A stretch of DNA of 27,655 nucleotides. Source: HGM05232 sp036661515. Its GTDB lineage: Bacteria > Bacteroidota > Bacteroidia > Bacteroidales > Muribaculaceae. Numbering within the stretch: position 1 is the first letter of the stretch; every line of letters begins with the position of its first letter. A program made the translations under genes and the position numbers. Positions 14,762-22,653 of the stretch are shown here, in pieces. The notes under the pieces are model-generated. The model was not told where the DNA came from and did no database searches. It worked only from the letters and a program-made list of their open reading frames with translations. The DNA is taken from assembly GCA_036661515.1 (NCBI GenBank), contig JAVWYO010000024.1, positions 1 through 27,655 on the forward strand. Reading direction: 5' to 3'.

Positions 14762-15952
14762 ATGAGGGTACCAATGCTTGCAATGATTATTTTGTTAATC
14801 GTAAATATTGCGGCTGATGCCTATATTTACATTAGAATAAGAAGAACTTTTAAAACAAAATATCCGTCGGTGGCTTATTTAGTTTTAACAATTCTTCTTT
14901 TTGCGTATATAATGGTGGCCTTAGCGTTGCCACGACGAAGCATTGATAATGAGGGATTACGTGTTATAATGTTTATGTTTTATAGCTACCTCACATTTTA
15001 TGTACCTAAAATTATATATATAATATGTGACTTAATAAGTTTCATTCCTCGCCTATGGCGATGCCGTAAGATACCATATCTTTCATCTGTTGGGATTGTG
15101 TTTGGCCTATTTATGTTTATCTCAATGTGGTGGGGCTCATTAGTAACCGTAAACGATTGCGAGGTGGTGGAAGAAACGATTGAATATAACAATCTACCTA
15201 AAGATTTTGATGGCTATAAGATAGTGCAGTTCTCTGACTTCCATGTGGGAACTTATGGTACTGATACCACATTTGTAGCTAAAGCAGTAAATATTATTAA
15301 TGAATTACGCCCCAACGTAATAGTATTTACAGGAGATCTTGTAAATAGAGAAACGTCAGAATTGCTACCGTTTATGAAACCACTTTCACGACTTAAAGCC
15401 TCTGATGGGGTGTATTCAATTTTGGGAAATCATGATTATGGTGATTATATGGATTGGGATACACCAATGGCAAAAGAGAAAAATATGCAACAACTTGTCG
15501 ATGCGCAAAAGTTGATGGGGTGGATACTTCTAAATAATAATCATCGCATGATAAAGCATGGGCATGATAGCATTGCAATGATAGGTGTTGAAAATTGGGG
15601 AGAACCTCCATTTAAGAAGCACGGTGACCTGAAAAAAGCATATCCTACATTAAATGATAGTCTATTTAAGATAATGCTTAGCCATAATCCAAATCATTGG
15701 CGTGGTGAAATATTACCAAAAACAAATATCGACCTCACTCTTTCGGGGCACACTCATGCCATGCAAGTACTCATGAACATTGCAGGATATAAATTTTCTC
15801 CAGCAGTATTTAGGTATGACGAGTGGGCTGGAATTTATGACGAAAATAGTAAGAAATTATATGTAAATATAGGGCTTGGACAGGTGGCTTTCCCGATGCG
15901 TGTAGGAGCTACCCCCGAAATAACTCTTATTACACTCAAAAGAAAAAAATAA
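14762..15952 (+). CDS. Membrane-anchored metallophosphoesterase (YaeI-like)
   Basis: The N-terminal 130 residues hold four hydrophobic segments (about 5-25, 36-56, 67-92 and 108-128). A calcineurin-like phosphoesterase follows (about 150-396): FSDFH (D159, H161), FTGDLVNRE (189-196), LGNHDYGD (221-228), LSHNP and LSGHTHAMQ. All metal ligands are present. Topology places the catalytic domain after the fourth helix, so it could face the periplasm or cytoplasm; the sequence alone does not decide. Related membrane enzymes of this type act on phospholipid head groups or lipid A intermediates. Its place after an acyltransferase suggests a lipid substrate, which is inference. The Tex gene begins one base after its stop. 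Confidence 0.85.
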   Translation: MRVPMLAMIILLIVNIAADAYIYIRIRRTFKTKYPSVAYLVLTILLFAYIMVALALPRRSIDNEGLRVIMFMFYSYLTFYVPKIIYIICDLISFIPRLWRCRKIPYLSSVGIVFGLFMFISMWWGSLVTVNDCEVVEETIEYNNLPKDFDGYKIVQFSDFHVGTYGTDTTFVAKAVNIINELRPNVIVFTGDLVNRETSELLPFMKPLSRLKASDGVYSILGNHDYGDYMDWDTPMAKEKNMQQLVDAQKLMGWILLNNNHRMIKHGHDSIAMIGVENWGEPPFKKHGDLKKAYPTLNDSLFKIMLSHNPNHWRGEILPKTNIDLTLSGHTHAMQVLMNIAGYKFSPAVFRYDEWAGIYDENSKKLYVNIGLGQVAFPMRVGATPEITLITLKRKK

Positions 15953-15953
15953 C

Positions 15954-18083
15954 ATGGCTGAAAACCATTTGACAGCTATTATTTCAAAAGAACTCAGCAT
16001 CACTGAATGGCAAATTGCTAATACAGTTAAGTTGCTTGATGAGGGTGCAACGATTCCATTTATAAGTCGTTATCGTAAGGAAATGACGGGCACGCTTGAT
16101 GAGGTTGCAATACAAAATATTAGCGAACGTTACAATAATCTCAACGAATTAGTTAAACGTAAGGCATTTATTACGGCTACGATTGAAGAGTGTGGCAAAA
16201 TGACACCTGAGCTGAACAAGCGCATTATCGACTGTTGGGATAGCAACCAAATAGAAGATATATATCTTCCTTATAAGCCAAAGCGAAGGACAAAAGCTGA
16301 AATTGCTCGAAACAATGGACTTGAACCATTAGCAAAAATTATCATGGCGCAGCATGATGATGATATTAATTATTGTGCCCATAAGTATGTGAATGATAAT
16401 GTAAATAGTACCGAAGATGCTATCGCAGGCGCTAAAGATATTATTGCCGAATGGATTTCGGAAAATGAAACAGTGCGCAATATTGTGCGTTATCAGTTCA
16501 AAAAAAGTGCTACGATAGTGTGTAAAGTAGCCAAAGGACAAGAGGTAGCTGGCGAAAATTATAAAAACTATTTTGATTTATCGGAATCTTTAAAACATTG
16601 TAGTTCACATAGGCTCCTTGCAATGCGCAGAGGCGAAAAGGAAGGATTCCTAAAAGTCTCGATAAATATTGATGACGAAGAAGCTTTGTTACAAATCAAT
16701 AGAATAGCAGTAAAAGGAAAATACGAATCCTGTAAACTCGTATCGGAGGCTGTTGCTGACGGATATAAACGTTTAATACGCCCTTCGATTGAAACTGAAT
16801 TTTCGTCGATATATAAAGAAAAAGCCGATAGCGATGCCATTGAAATGTTTGCGCAAAATGTGCGTCAACTCTTGTTTGCGGCACCACTTGGGCATAAACG
16901 CATAATGGGAGTTGATCCAGGTTACCGCACTGGTTGTAAGATTGTGTGTCTTGATGAGCAGGGAAATCTGTTGCATAATGATAATATATATCCAAATCCT
17001 CCGCAAAGTGATTTTAAAACTTCGTCAAGGAAAATAACGCAACTCGTTGAGGCTTACAAGATTGATGCTATTGCTCTTGGTAATGGGACAGCAAGTAGAG
17101 AAACCGAGAAATTCCTTGCTGCACTTCATTATGACCATCAAATACAGGTATATGTAATAAGTGAAAATGGTGCATCAATATATTCAGCCTCAAAAATTGC
17201 CAGAGATGAATTTCCCGATAAAGATGTGACGGTGCGTGGAGCTGTGTCGATAGGACGTCGCCTCCTTGACCCGCTTGCTGAGCTGGTGAAAATTGATCCA
17301 AAGTCAATTGGAGTAGGGCAGTATCAGCATGATGTAGATCAAGCCAAATTAAAAAATGCACTGACATTTACGGTTGAAAGCTGTGTGAATAGTGTAGGAG
17401 TTAATTTAAATACTGCGTCAAAAGAATTACTAACCTACGTTGCTGGTCTTGGACCTCAATTAGCACAAAATATTGTTACTTATCGTGCCGAAAATGGAGA
17501 TTTTGCTACAAGGAAACAGGTACTTAAAGTCCCCAGAATGGGGGAAAAGGCATTTCAGCAAGCTGCTGGATTCCTAAGAATCCCCGATTGTAAAAATCCG
17601 CTTGATAATAGTGCTGTTCACCCCGAACGATATTCTCTTGTGGAGCAAATGGCAAAAGATTGTGGCAGTAGCGTTGCTGAACTAATGGCAAATAAGTCGC
17701 TCCGAGAGAGTATAAATCTTGCGAAATATATAAAAGATGACGTGGGGAAACCTACTCTTGATGATATAATGAGTGAGCTTGAAAAACCAGGCAGAGATCC
17801 ACGTAAGGGAATAAAAGTATTAGAATTTGACGAAAATGTTAAGTCGATTGAAGATGTGAGTATAGGCATGGTGCTTAATGGCATCATAACAAATATTACT
17901 CAATTTGGGGTTTTTGTCGATTTTGGAATTAAAGAAAATGGACTCGTTCATATATCAGAATTATCCGATAAATTTGTGACATCTCCAACCGAAGTTGTAA
18001 CTTTACACCAGCATGTGAAAGTGCGAGTAATAGATGTTGATAAATCAAGAAAACGCATAGCATTATCTATGAAAGGAATATAG
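15954..18083 (+). CDS. tex: Tex family RNA-binding transcription accessory protein
   Basis: This 709-residue cytoplasmic protein has the full Tex architecture. The Tex N-terminal helical region includes VKLLDEGATIPFISRYRKE and IEDIYLPYKPKRRTKAEIAR. A YqgF/RNase H-like domain starts near 315 (RIMGVDPGYRTGCKIV). Tandem helix-hairpin-helix motifs lie at about 480-550 (VNLNTASKELLTYVAGLG, then LKVPRMGEKAFQQAAGFLRI). An S1 RNA-binding domain closes the protein (about 637-709, NGIITNITQFGVFVDFG). Tex binds nucleic acid and affects transcription and RNA stability. It starts one base after the phosphoesterase stop and ends two bases before folK, so it is embedded in the operon. Confidence 0.96.
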   Translation: MAENHLTAIISKELSITEWQIANTVKLLDEGATIPFISRYRKEMTGTLDEVAIQNISERYNNLNELVKRKAFITATIEECGKMTPELNKRIIDCWDSNQIEDIYLPYKPKRRTKAEIARNNGLEPLAKIIMAQHDDDINYCAHKYVNDNVNSTEDAIAGAKDIIAEWISENETVRNIVRYQFKKSATIVCKVAKGQEVAGENYKNYFDLSESLKHCSSHRLLAMRRGEKEGFLKVSINIDDEEALLQINRIAVKGKYESCKLVSEAVADGYKRLIRPSIETEFSSIYKEKADSDAIEMFAQNVRQLLFAAPLGHKRIMGVDPGYRTGCKIVCLDEQGNLLHNDNIYPNPPQSDFKTSSRKITQLVEAYKIDAIALGNGTASRETEKFLAALHYDHQIQVYVISENGASIYSASKIARDEFPDKDVTVRGAVSIGRRLLDPLAELVKIDPKSIGVGQYQHDVDQAKLKNALTFTVESCVNSVGVNLNTASKELLTYVAGLGPQLAQNIVTYRAENGDFATRKQVLKVPRMGEKAFQQAAGFLRIPDCKNPLDNSAVHPERYSLVEQMAKDCGSSVAELMANKSLRESINLAKYIKDDVGKPTLDDIMSELEKPGRDPRKGIKVLEFDENVKSIEDVSIGMVLNGIITNITQFGVFVDFGIKENGLVHISELSDKFVTSPTEVVTLHQHVKVRVIDVDKSRKRIALSMKGI

Positions 18084-18085
18084 CA

Positions 18086-18457
18086 ATGAACAAATTAGTA
18101 ATAAGCATAGGCAGTAATAGCAAAGACCGCAAATGGCAGATTGAGAATAGCATAGAATGGCTAACATCTGTCTTGAGTGATGTCAAAGTATCAAGTATCT
18201 ATAATTATCCTGCTACTGATGGTAAATCGCCAGATTATCTTAATGCCGTGATGACTGCCAAATGTCAAAAGGATTTGGATAGCATTACTGAGCAACTCAA
18301 AGGCTATGAAACCGTGTGTGGACGTACCCCCGCGAGTAAGTTGGAGGGGATAATACCGCTCGATCTTGACATCGTATTATGGAATGGTGATGTAATGCGT
18401 GAGCGCGATTACGAACAGGGCTATTTCCAAAGTGGATGGGAAGAATTACAGAAATAG
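18086..18457 (+). CDS. folK: Short HPPK-like protein (folate biosynthesis)
   Basis: This 123-residue protein resembles 6-hydroxymethyl-7,8-dihydropterin pyrophosphokinase, which transfers pyrophosphate from ATP to the pterin. It opens ISIGSNSKDR, keeps DYLNAVMTAKC (the family LNAV region) and GRTPASKLEGIIPLDLDIVLWN, where DLD provides the two Mg-binding Asp. Typical HPPK is 130-170 residues; this one lacks part of the loop region before DLD and a C-terminal extension, so the activity is likely but unproven. No other folate gene is beside it. It lies two bases after tex and 14 bases before the MBL-fold gene. Confidence 0.75.
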   Translation: MNKLVISIGSNSKDRKWQIENSIEWLTSVLSDVKVSSIYNYPATDGKSPDYLNAVMTAKCQKDLDSITEQLKGYETVCGRTPASKLEGIIPLDLDIVLWNGDVMRERDYEQGYFQSGWEELQK

Positions 18458-18471
18458 CATCACATAATAAT

Positions 18472-19191
18472 ATGATTGTTACTTATATTTTTCATAGTTG
18501 CTTTACTGTTGAGCTTGAAAATTGCACGTTTGTCTTCGATTATTTTAAAGATGCGAGTAATAAGCTCGATGAAATAATGAAAAGGAGTAAGATGATATAT
18601 ATATTGTCATCACATTCGCATCAAGATCATTTCAATCCACATGTATTTGAATGGGCTGTGCAATACCCAAATATCAAATATATTTTATCGTCAGATATAC
18701 GTAAAAAAGTTAAGAAACTCGCATTGCCACAAAATGTTCATTTTATAAAAGAAGGGGAGTGCATTGCAGTGGAAAAAGGTGTTGAAATACGAGCTTTTGG
18801 CTCAACTGATATTGGCGTGTCTTTTATGGTGACAGCCGATGATAAACATATATTTCACGCTGGCGATTTAAATAATTGGCATTGGATTGACGAATCTACA
18901 CCCAGTGAGGTGATTGCTGCCGAGAAAGCATTTAAAGAGAAATTAAAAACTATAAAAAATTATTCAACTGAAATATATTTAGCGTTTTTTCCTGTTGACC
19001 CTCGTCTTGGGCAGGATTATGCAGCAGGTGCAAGACAATTTGTGCATGATTTTAAAGTTAAATATTTTATTCCGATGCACTTTTGGAATGAACCTGATAA
19101 GGCAAATGATTTTGAACTATATCAAAATAATACTTTTGGGCAATATATTAGCATTAACAAAGAAGGCGATAGCATAACCATTAATAAATAA
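18472..19191 (+). CDS. MBL-fold metal-dependent hydrolase (UlaG-like)
   Basis: From ATG 18472 the protein has 239 residues and begins IVTYIFHSCFTVEL. An ATG at 18436 would add 12 residues but overlaps folK and spoils the first strand. The metallo-beta-lactamase fold is shown by SSHSHQDHF (the HxHxDH metal motif, about 47-55), FHAGDLNNW (third metal site) and FIPMHFWNE. The opening strand with HSCFTVE and the pattern of a simple 240-residue hydrolase match the UlaG/YtkL-like branch of the superfamily. No substrate can be inferred. It is cytosolic, in the middle of the operon, eight bases before the VOC gene. Confidence 0.83.
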   Translation: MIVTYIFHSCFTVELENCTFVFDYFKDASNKLDEIMKRSKMIYILSSHSHQDHFNPHVFEWAVQYPNIKYILSSDIRKKVKKLALPQNVHFIKEGECIAVEKGVEIRAFGSTDIGVSFMVTADDKHIFHAGDLNNWHWIDESTPSEVIAAEKAFKEKLKTIKNYSTEIYLAFFPVDPRLGQDYAAGARQFVHDFKVKYFIPMHFWNEPDKANDFELYQNNTFGQYISINKEGDSITINK

Positions 19192-19199
19192 CCATTCAT

Positions 19200-19577
19200 A
19201 TGGAAATAAAAGCACGATTTGATCATTATAATATCAATGTGAGCGACTTAAATAGAAGCATCGAATTTTATAATAAAGCGCTTGGACTTAATGAAATAAA
19301 ACGAAAAGAGGCATCTGATGGCTCTTTCATATTGGTGTATTTAGCCGACAGTCATAGCACTTTTATGCTTGAACTTACCTTTCTAAAAAATCATTTACAA
19401 CCTTATGAACTTGGCGAGAATGAAACACATCTGTGTCTTCGTGTTGAGAACGATTACGATGAAACGCGAAAATTTCATAAAGATATGGACGTAGTGTGCT
19501 ATGAGAATAATGAAATGGGACTTTATTTTATAGAAGACCCCGACGGATATTGGATTGAAATATTACCTGTGAAATGA
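19200..19577 (+). CDS. VOC family protein (glyoxalase I-like)
   Basis: The 125-residue protein is one glyoxalase/bleomycin-resistance fold unit made of two beta-alpha-beta-beta-beta halves. FDHYNINVSDLNRSIEFYNKAL opens the first half with a metal-ligand His (residue 9). FMLELTF supplies a Glu, ETHLCLRVEN a second His, and YFIEDPDGYWIEILPV the last Glu. All four usual metal ligands can be placed, so lactoylglutathione-lyase-like activity on methylglyoxal adducts is possible, although the thiol used by Bacteroidota is not certain. It overlaps the next gene by four bases (ATGA). Confidence 0.82.
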   Translation: MEIKARFDHYNINVSDLNRSIEFYNKALGLNEIKRKEASDGSFILVYLADSHSTFMLELTFLKNHLQPYELGENETHLCLRVENDYDETRKFHKDMDVVCYENNEMGLYFIEDPDGYWIEILPVK

Positions 19578-19861
19578 AAATGAAAACCTGTATAACGCAC
19601 AAATTGATAGCAACATTACTATTATTGCTATCATTGGTATATATCCTTATGCCAATAGATTTTGATGGACCATTAGTAGGACTTGTTGATGATTTTTTCT
19701 TCTTTATGGCGGGCTTTTGCTATTTTATCAATCAATTCACAAATGTGAGGCATGTCACCGCGCGCCGACAGTTGAATATACTTTCGTTATGCTTTTTAGT
19801 AGCAGGAGTGGTGTGGTTGTGTATTCTTGCATTTACTCCACTCTGTACTTGGGTTGCATAA
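19574..19861 (+). CDS. Small membrane protein, DUF1232/YkvA-like
   Basis: The 95-residue protein has three hydrophobic segments (about 11-28, 38-52 and 70-90). Between the first two lies YILMPIDFDGPLVGLVDD, close to the DUF1232/YkvA pattern of a P-x-D followed by a short loop and a DD pair before the second helix. DUF1232 proteins have no settled function. The ATG overlaps the VOC stop (ATGA), showing translational coupling; a second in-frame ATG at 19580 is also possible. It is the last gene of the operon, 19 bases before a terminator stem. Confidence 0.6.
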   Translation: MKMKTCITHKLIATLLLLLSLVYILMPIDFDGPLVGLVDDFFFFMAGFCYFINQFTNVRHVTARRQLNILSLCFLVAGVVWLCILAFTPLCTWVA

Positions 19862-19880
19862 AATAAATTAATTGCAAAAA

Positions 19881-19926
19881 AAATGAAGTCACTGAACCAA
19901 AATTGTCCAGTGACTTCATTTTTATA
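19881..19926. terminator. Strong bidirectional terminator between the seven-gene operon and dnaK
   Basis: AAATGAAGTCACTG (19881-19894) is perfectly complementary to CAGTGACTTCATTT (19908-19921), a 14-base stem around a 13-base loop. A run of A precedes it and T-rich sequence follows, so it works as a terminator in both directions for the convergent transcripts. Confidence 0.88.
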
Positions 19927-19940
19927 AAAAGTCGATATTT

Positions 19941-21866
19941 TTATTTTACCTCTTCAAAAGGAACATCTGTTACATGGTCGCCGTTGTTGCTACCATTATC
20001 GCCTTGAGCTGAGCCTGCACCTTGATTAGGATCGGCTTGCGCTCCTGCTTGTTGTGCGCCAGCTTGCTGAGCGTTGTAAATGTCTTGAGATGCAGCTTGG
20101 AATGTTGTATTAACCTCTGCAATAGCAGCATCAATAGCAGCAATATCCTGAGATTTATGAGCCTCTTTAAGCTTAGTAAGAGCAGCTTCTATAGGAGCGC
20201 GCTTGTCAGCTGGAATCTTATCGCCAAGATCTTTTAGTTGCTTTTCTGTTTGGAATATCATTCCATCAGCTTGATTTAGCTTATCGATACGTTCCTTTTC
20301 TTTAGCATCTGAGGCAGCATTTGCAGTAGCTTCATCTTTCATGCGCTTGATTTCAGCGTCGGTCAAGCCACTTGAAGCCTCAATGCGTATGCTTTGTTCT
20401 TTACCAGTTGCTTTGTCTTTAGCCGATACATTTAGAATACCATTAGCGTCAATTTCAAAAGTAACTTCGATTTGTGGAATGCCTCGTTGTGCAGGAGCAA
20501 TTCCATCTAAGTGGAATTTACCAAGTGATTTATCATCTTTAGCCAATGGGCGTTCACCCTGAAGTACGTTAATTTCTACAGAAGGTTGATTATCAACTGC
20601 TGTAGAGAATGTTTCGCTCTTACGTGTAGGAATTGTAGTATTTGCATCGATTAACTTAGTCATTACATTTCCAAGAGTTTCGATACCTACCGACAATGGA
20701 ACCACGTCAAGAAGTAGCACATCTTTTACGTCACCGCTAAGAACACCACCTTGAATTGCTGCACCCACTGCTACTACTTCGTCGGGATTAACCCCCTTTG
20801 AAGGTGCTTTGCCAAATATATGTTCTACAATTTCTTGAATTGCTGGAATACGTGTTGACCCACCTACAAGAATTACTTCATCTATTTCAGATGCCGAAAG
20901 ACCTGAGTCACTTAATGCTTGTTGGCAAGGTGCAAGTGTTGCTTGGATTAACTTGTCGCTAAGTTGCTCGAATTTTGCACGAGAAAGAGTTTTAACCAAG
21001 TGCTTAGGAATACCATTAACTGGCATGATATAAGGCAAGTTGATTTCGGTGCTTGTTGTGCTTGACAGTTCAATTTTAGCTTTTTCGGCAGCTTCTTTAA
21101 GACGTTGAAGAGCCATAGGGTCTTGATGTAAGTCAATACCTTCATCTTTCTTAAACTCATCGGCAAGCCAGTCAATGATTACGTGGTCGAAGTCATCACC
21201 ACCAAGGTGCGTGTCGCCATTAGTAGATTTTACTTCAAATACTCCATCACCAAGTTCAAGAATAGAAATATCAAAAGTACCCCCACCAAGGTCAAACACT
21301 GCTATCTTCTTATCGGCATTTGCTTTGTCGAGTCCATAAGCAAGAGCCGCAGCGGTAGGTTCATTAACTATTCGTTTTACGGTAAGACCAGCAATTTCGC
21401 CTGCTTCTTTTGTAGCTTGACGTTGAGAGTCATTAAAGTAAGCAGGAACAGTGATAACAGCATCTGTTACTGTTTGTCCAAGATAATCTTCAGCTGTTTT
21501 CTTCATCTTTTGAAGAATCATAGCCGAAATTTCTTGTGGTGTGTATTCTCTGCCATCGATGTCAACGCGAGGTGCATTATTATCACTACGTACTACTTTA
21601 TAAGGAACGCGAGAAGTCTCTTTTTGAATTTGATCGTAAGTTTCACCCATAAATCTCTTAATAGAGAATATTGTGCGTGTAGGATTCGTAATTGCTTGAC
21701 GCTTAGCTGGGTCTCCAACTTTACGTTCACCGCCATCTACAAATGCTACAATAGAAGGAGTAGTATTTCGTCCTTCGCTATTAGGAATAACCACAGGGTC
21801 ATTACCCTCTAAAACAGATACGCAAGAGTTGGTGGTTCCTAAGTCAATTCCAATAATTTTTCCCAT
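19941..21866 (-). CDS. dnaK: Chaperone DnaK (Hsp70)
   Basis: At 641 residues this is the standard length for DnaK, the cytosolic ATP-driven chaperone. The ATPase domain (1-380) shows IIGIDLGTTNSCV, AYFNDSQRQATK, AVFDLGGGTFDISIL and the late ILVGGSTRIPAIQ. The linker DVLLLDVVPLSVGIETLG and the substrate-binding domain (FHLDGIAPAQRGIPQIEVTF) follow, then the helical lid. The C-terminal tail has AGAQQ repeats and ends in EEVK, as is usual for bacterial DnaK. It is alone on the minus strand; grpE and dnaJ are not beside it. Upstream, the closest promoter match on this strand is AACATTTG (21943-21950), which differs from the consensus in one of the fixed positions. Regulation is unclear. Confidence 0.98.
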   Translation of the reverse strand: MGKIIGIDLGTTNSCVSVLEGNDPVVIPNSEGRNTTPSIVAFVDGGERKVGDPAKRQAITNPTRTIFSIKRFMGETYDQIQKETSRVPYKVVRSDNNAPRVDIDGREYTPQEISAMILQKMKKTAEDYLGQTVTDAVITVPAYFNDSQRQATKEAGEIAGLTVKRIVNEPTAAALAYGLDKANADKKIAVFDLGGGTFDISILELGDGVFEVKSTNGDTHLGGDDFDHVIIDWLADEFKKDEGIDLHQDPMALQRLKEAAEKAKIELSSTTSTEINLPYIMPVNGIPKHLVKTLSRAKFEQLSDKLIQATLAPCQQALSDSGLSASEIDEVILVGGSTRIPAIQEIVEHIFGKAPSKGVNPDEVVAVGAAIQGGVLSGDVKDVLLLDVVPLSVGIETLGNVMTKLIDANTTIPTRKSETFSTAVDNQPSVEINVLQGERPLAKDDKSLGKFHLDGIAPAQRGIPQIEVTFEIDANGILNVSAKDKATGKEQSIRIEASSGLTDAEIKRMKDEATANAASDAKEKERIDKLNQADGMIFQTEKQLKDLGDKIPADKRAPIEAALTKLKEAHKSQDIAAIDAAIAEVNTTFQAASQDIYNAQQAGAQQAGAQADPNQGAGSAQGDNGSNNGDHVTDVPFEEVK

Positions 21867-22022
21867 AATTAAATTGATATATTTTTGTTTATAATTTTTT
21901 ATTTTCTGTTCGGCTTATCAACCGTTCATGCTAATGAAAAAACAAATGTTGTGCCAAAAAAGTTGTCATGATAAAAAATTAGTAACTATCAGTCATTTCC
22001 ATGCAATACTACTATAACAAAT

Positions 22023-22039
22023 ACTGACGTAATGTCAGT
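22023..22039. promoter_or_regulatory. Inverted repeat ACTGAC-5-GTCAGT between dnaK and mce
   Basis: ACTGAC (22023-22028) and GTCAGT (22034-22039) form a perfect 6-base inverted repeat with a 5-base spacer. It sits in the 358-base divergent gap between dnaK (minus) and the methylmalonyl-CoA operon (plus). It could be a regulator-binding site or a small hairpin in the dnaK leader. I do not recognise the regulator. The rest of this gap shows only weak promoter boxes. Confidence 0.35.
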
Positions 22040-22163
22040 TTGTATGTTACATAATACTGCCTTTTGCATTTAATGTATTGTGTGTAACTCGATATTACTA
22101 TTAATTAACTGATGTAAAGATGTATTATTTTGGCTAAAGATAGCCCAATTAGCTAAATATTCG

Positions 22164-22171
22164 TATTTTTG
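22164..22171 (+). promoter_or_regulatory. -7 box TATTTTTG of the methylmalonyl-CoA decarboxylase operon
   Basis: An exact TAnnTTTG match puts the start near 22178 and a leader of about 47 bases before the ATG at 22225. No clear -33 TTTG is at the right distance. Confidence 0.55.
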
Positions 22172-22224
22172 CATAGTGAATTTTTTTAACTGCAAATATT
22201 AATTTTTTTATAAATCTATACGTT

Positions 22225-22635
22225 ATGAATATTTCGCATATTGAGCATCTGGGTATAGCTGTAAAAAGTCTTGAAGAGGCTATCCCTTATTATGAGTCAG
22301 TATTGGGTCTTAAATGTTACTCAATCGAAGAAGTTGCCGATCAAAAGGTGAAAACAGCATTTTTTAAAGTTGGTCAAACGAAAATTGAATTGTTAGAGCC
22401 AACAAGTGAAGAAAGTGCAATCGCTAAATTCATCGAAAAACGTGGTGAAGGTATTCATCACATAGCTTTTGCTACCGATGGAGTTGCTGATGCTCTTGCT
22501 GATGTAGAAGCTAAGGGTGTTAGACTTATCGACAAAGCTCCTCGCAAAGGTGCTGAGGGACTTAATATTGCATTCCTTCATCCAAAATCAACCTTAGGTG
22601 TGCTTACAGAACTTTGTGAGAAACCTAATAATTAA
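22225..22635 (+). CDS. mce: Methylmalonyl-CoA epimerase
   Basis: The 136-residue VOC-fold protein opens ISHIEHLGIAVKSLEEAIPYYESVLGL, has the middle Glu in KIELLEP, and HHIAFATDGV with GVLTELCE near the end, supplying the His-Glu-His-Glu metal set of the epimerase (H8, E54-55, H77-78, and the last Glu). It converts (R)-methylmalonyl-CoA, formed from succinyl-CoA by the mutase, to the (S) form that the decarboxylase uses. The gene lies first in the operon, 18 bases before mmdA, which makes this assignment strong compared with other VOC proteins. Confidence 0.93.
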   Translation: MNISHIEHLGIAVKSLEEAIPYYESVLGLKCYSIEEVADQKVKTAFFKVGQTKIELLEPTSEESAIAKFIEKRGEGIHHIAFATDGVADALADVEAKGVRLIDKAPRKGAEGLNIAFLHPKSTLGVLTELCEKPNN

Positions 22636-22653
22636 GAAAAATCAAAAGCTGAT

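Noticed and set aside
21183..21812. A 209-codon open frame on the plus strand
   Set aside because: It lies entirely opposite dnaK, which is certain by motif and length, and its translation is Ser/Cys/Phe-rich with no domain. It reflects the codon bias of dnaK.
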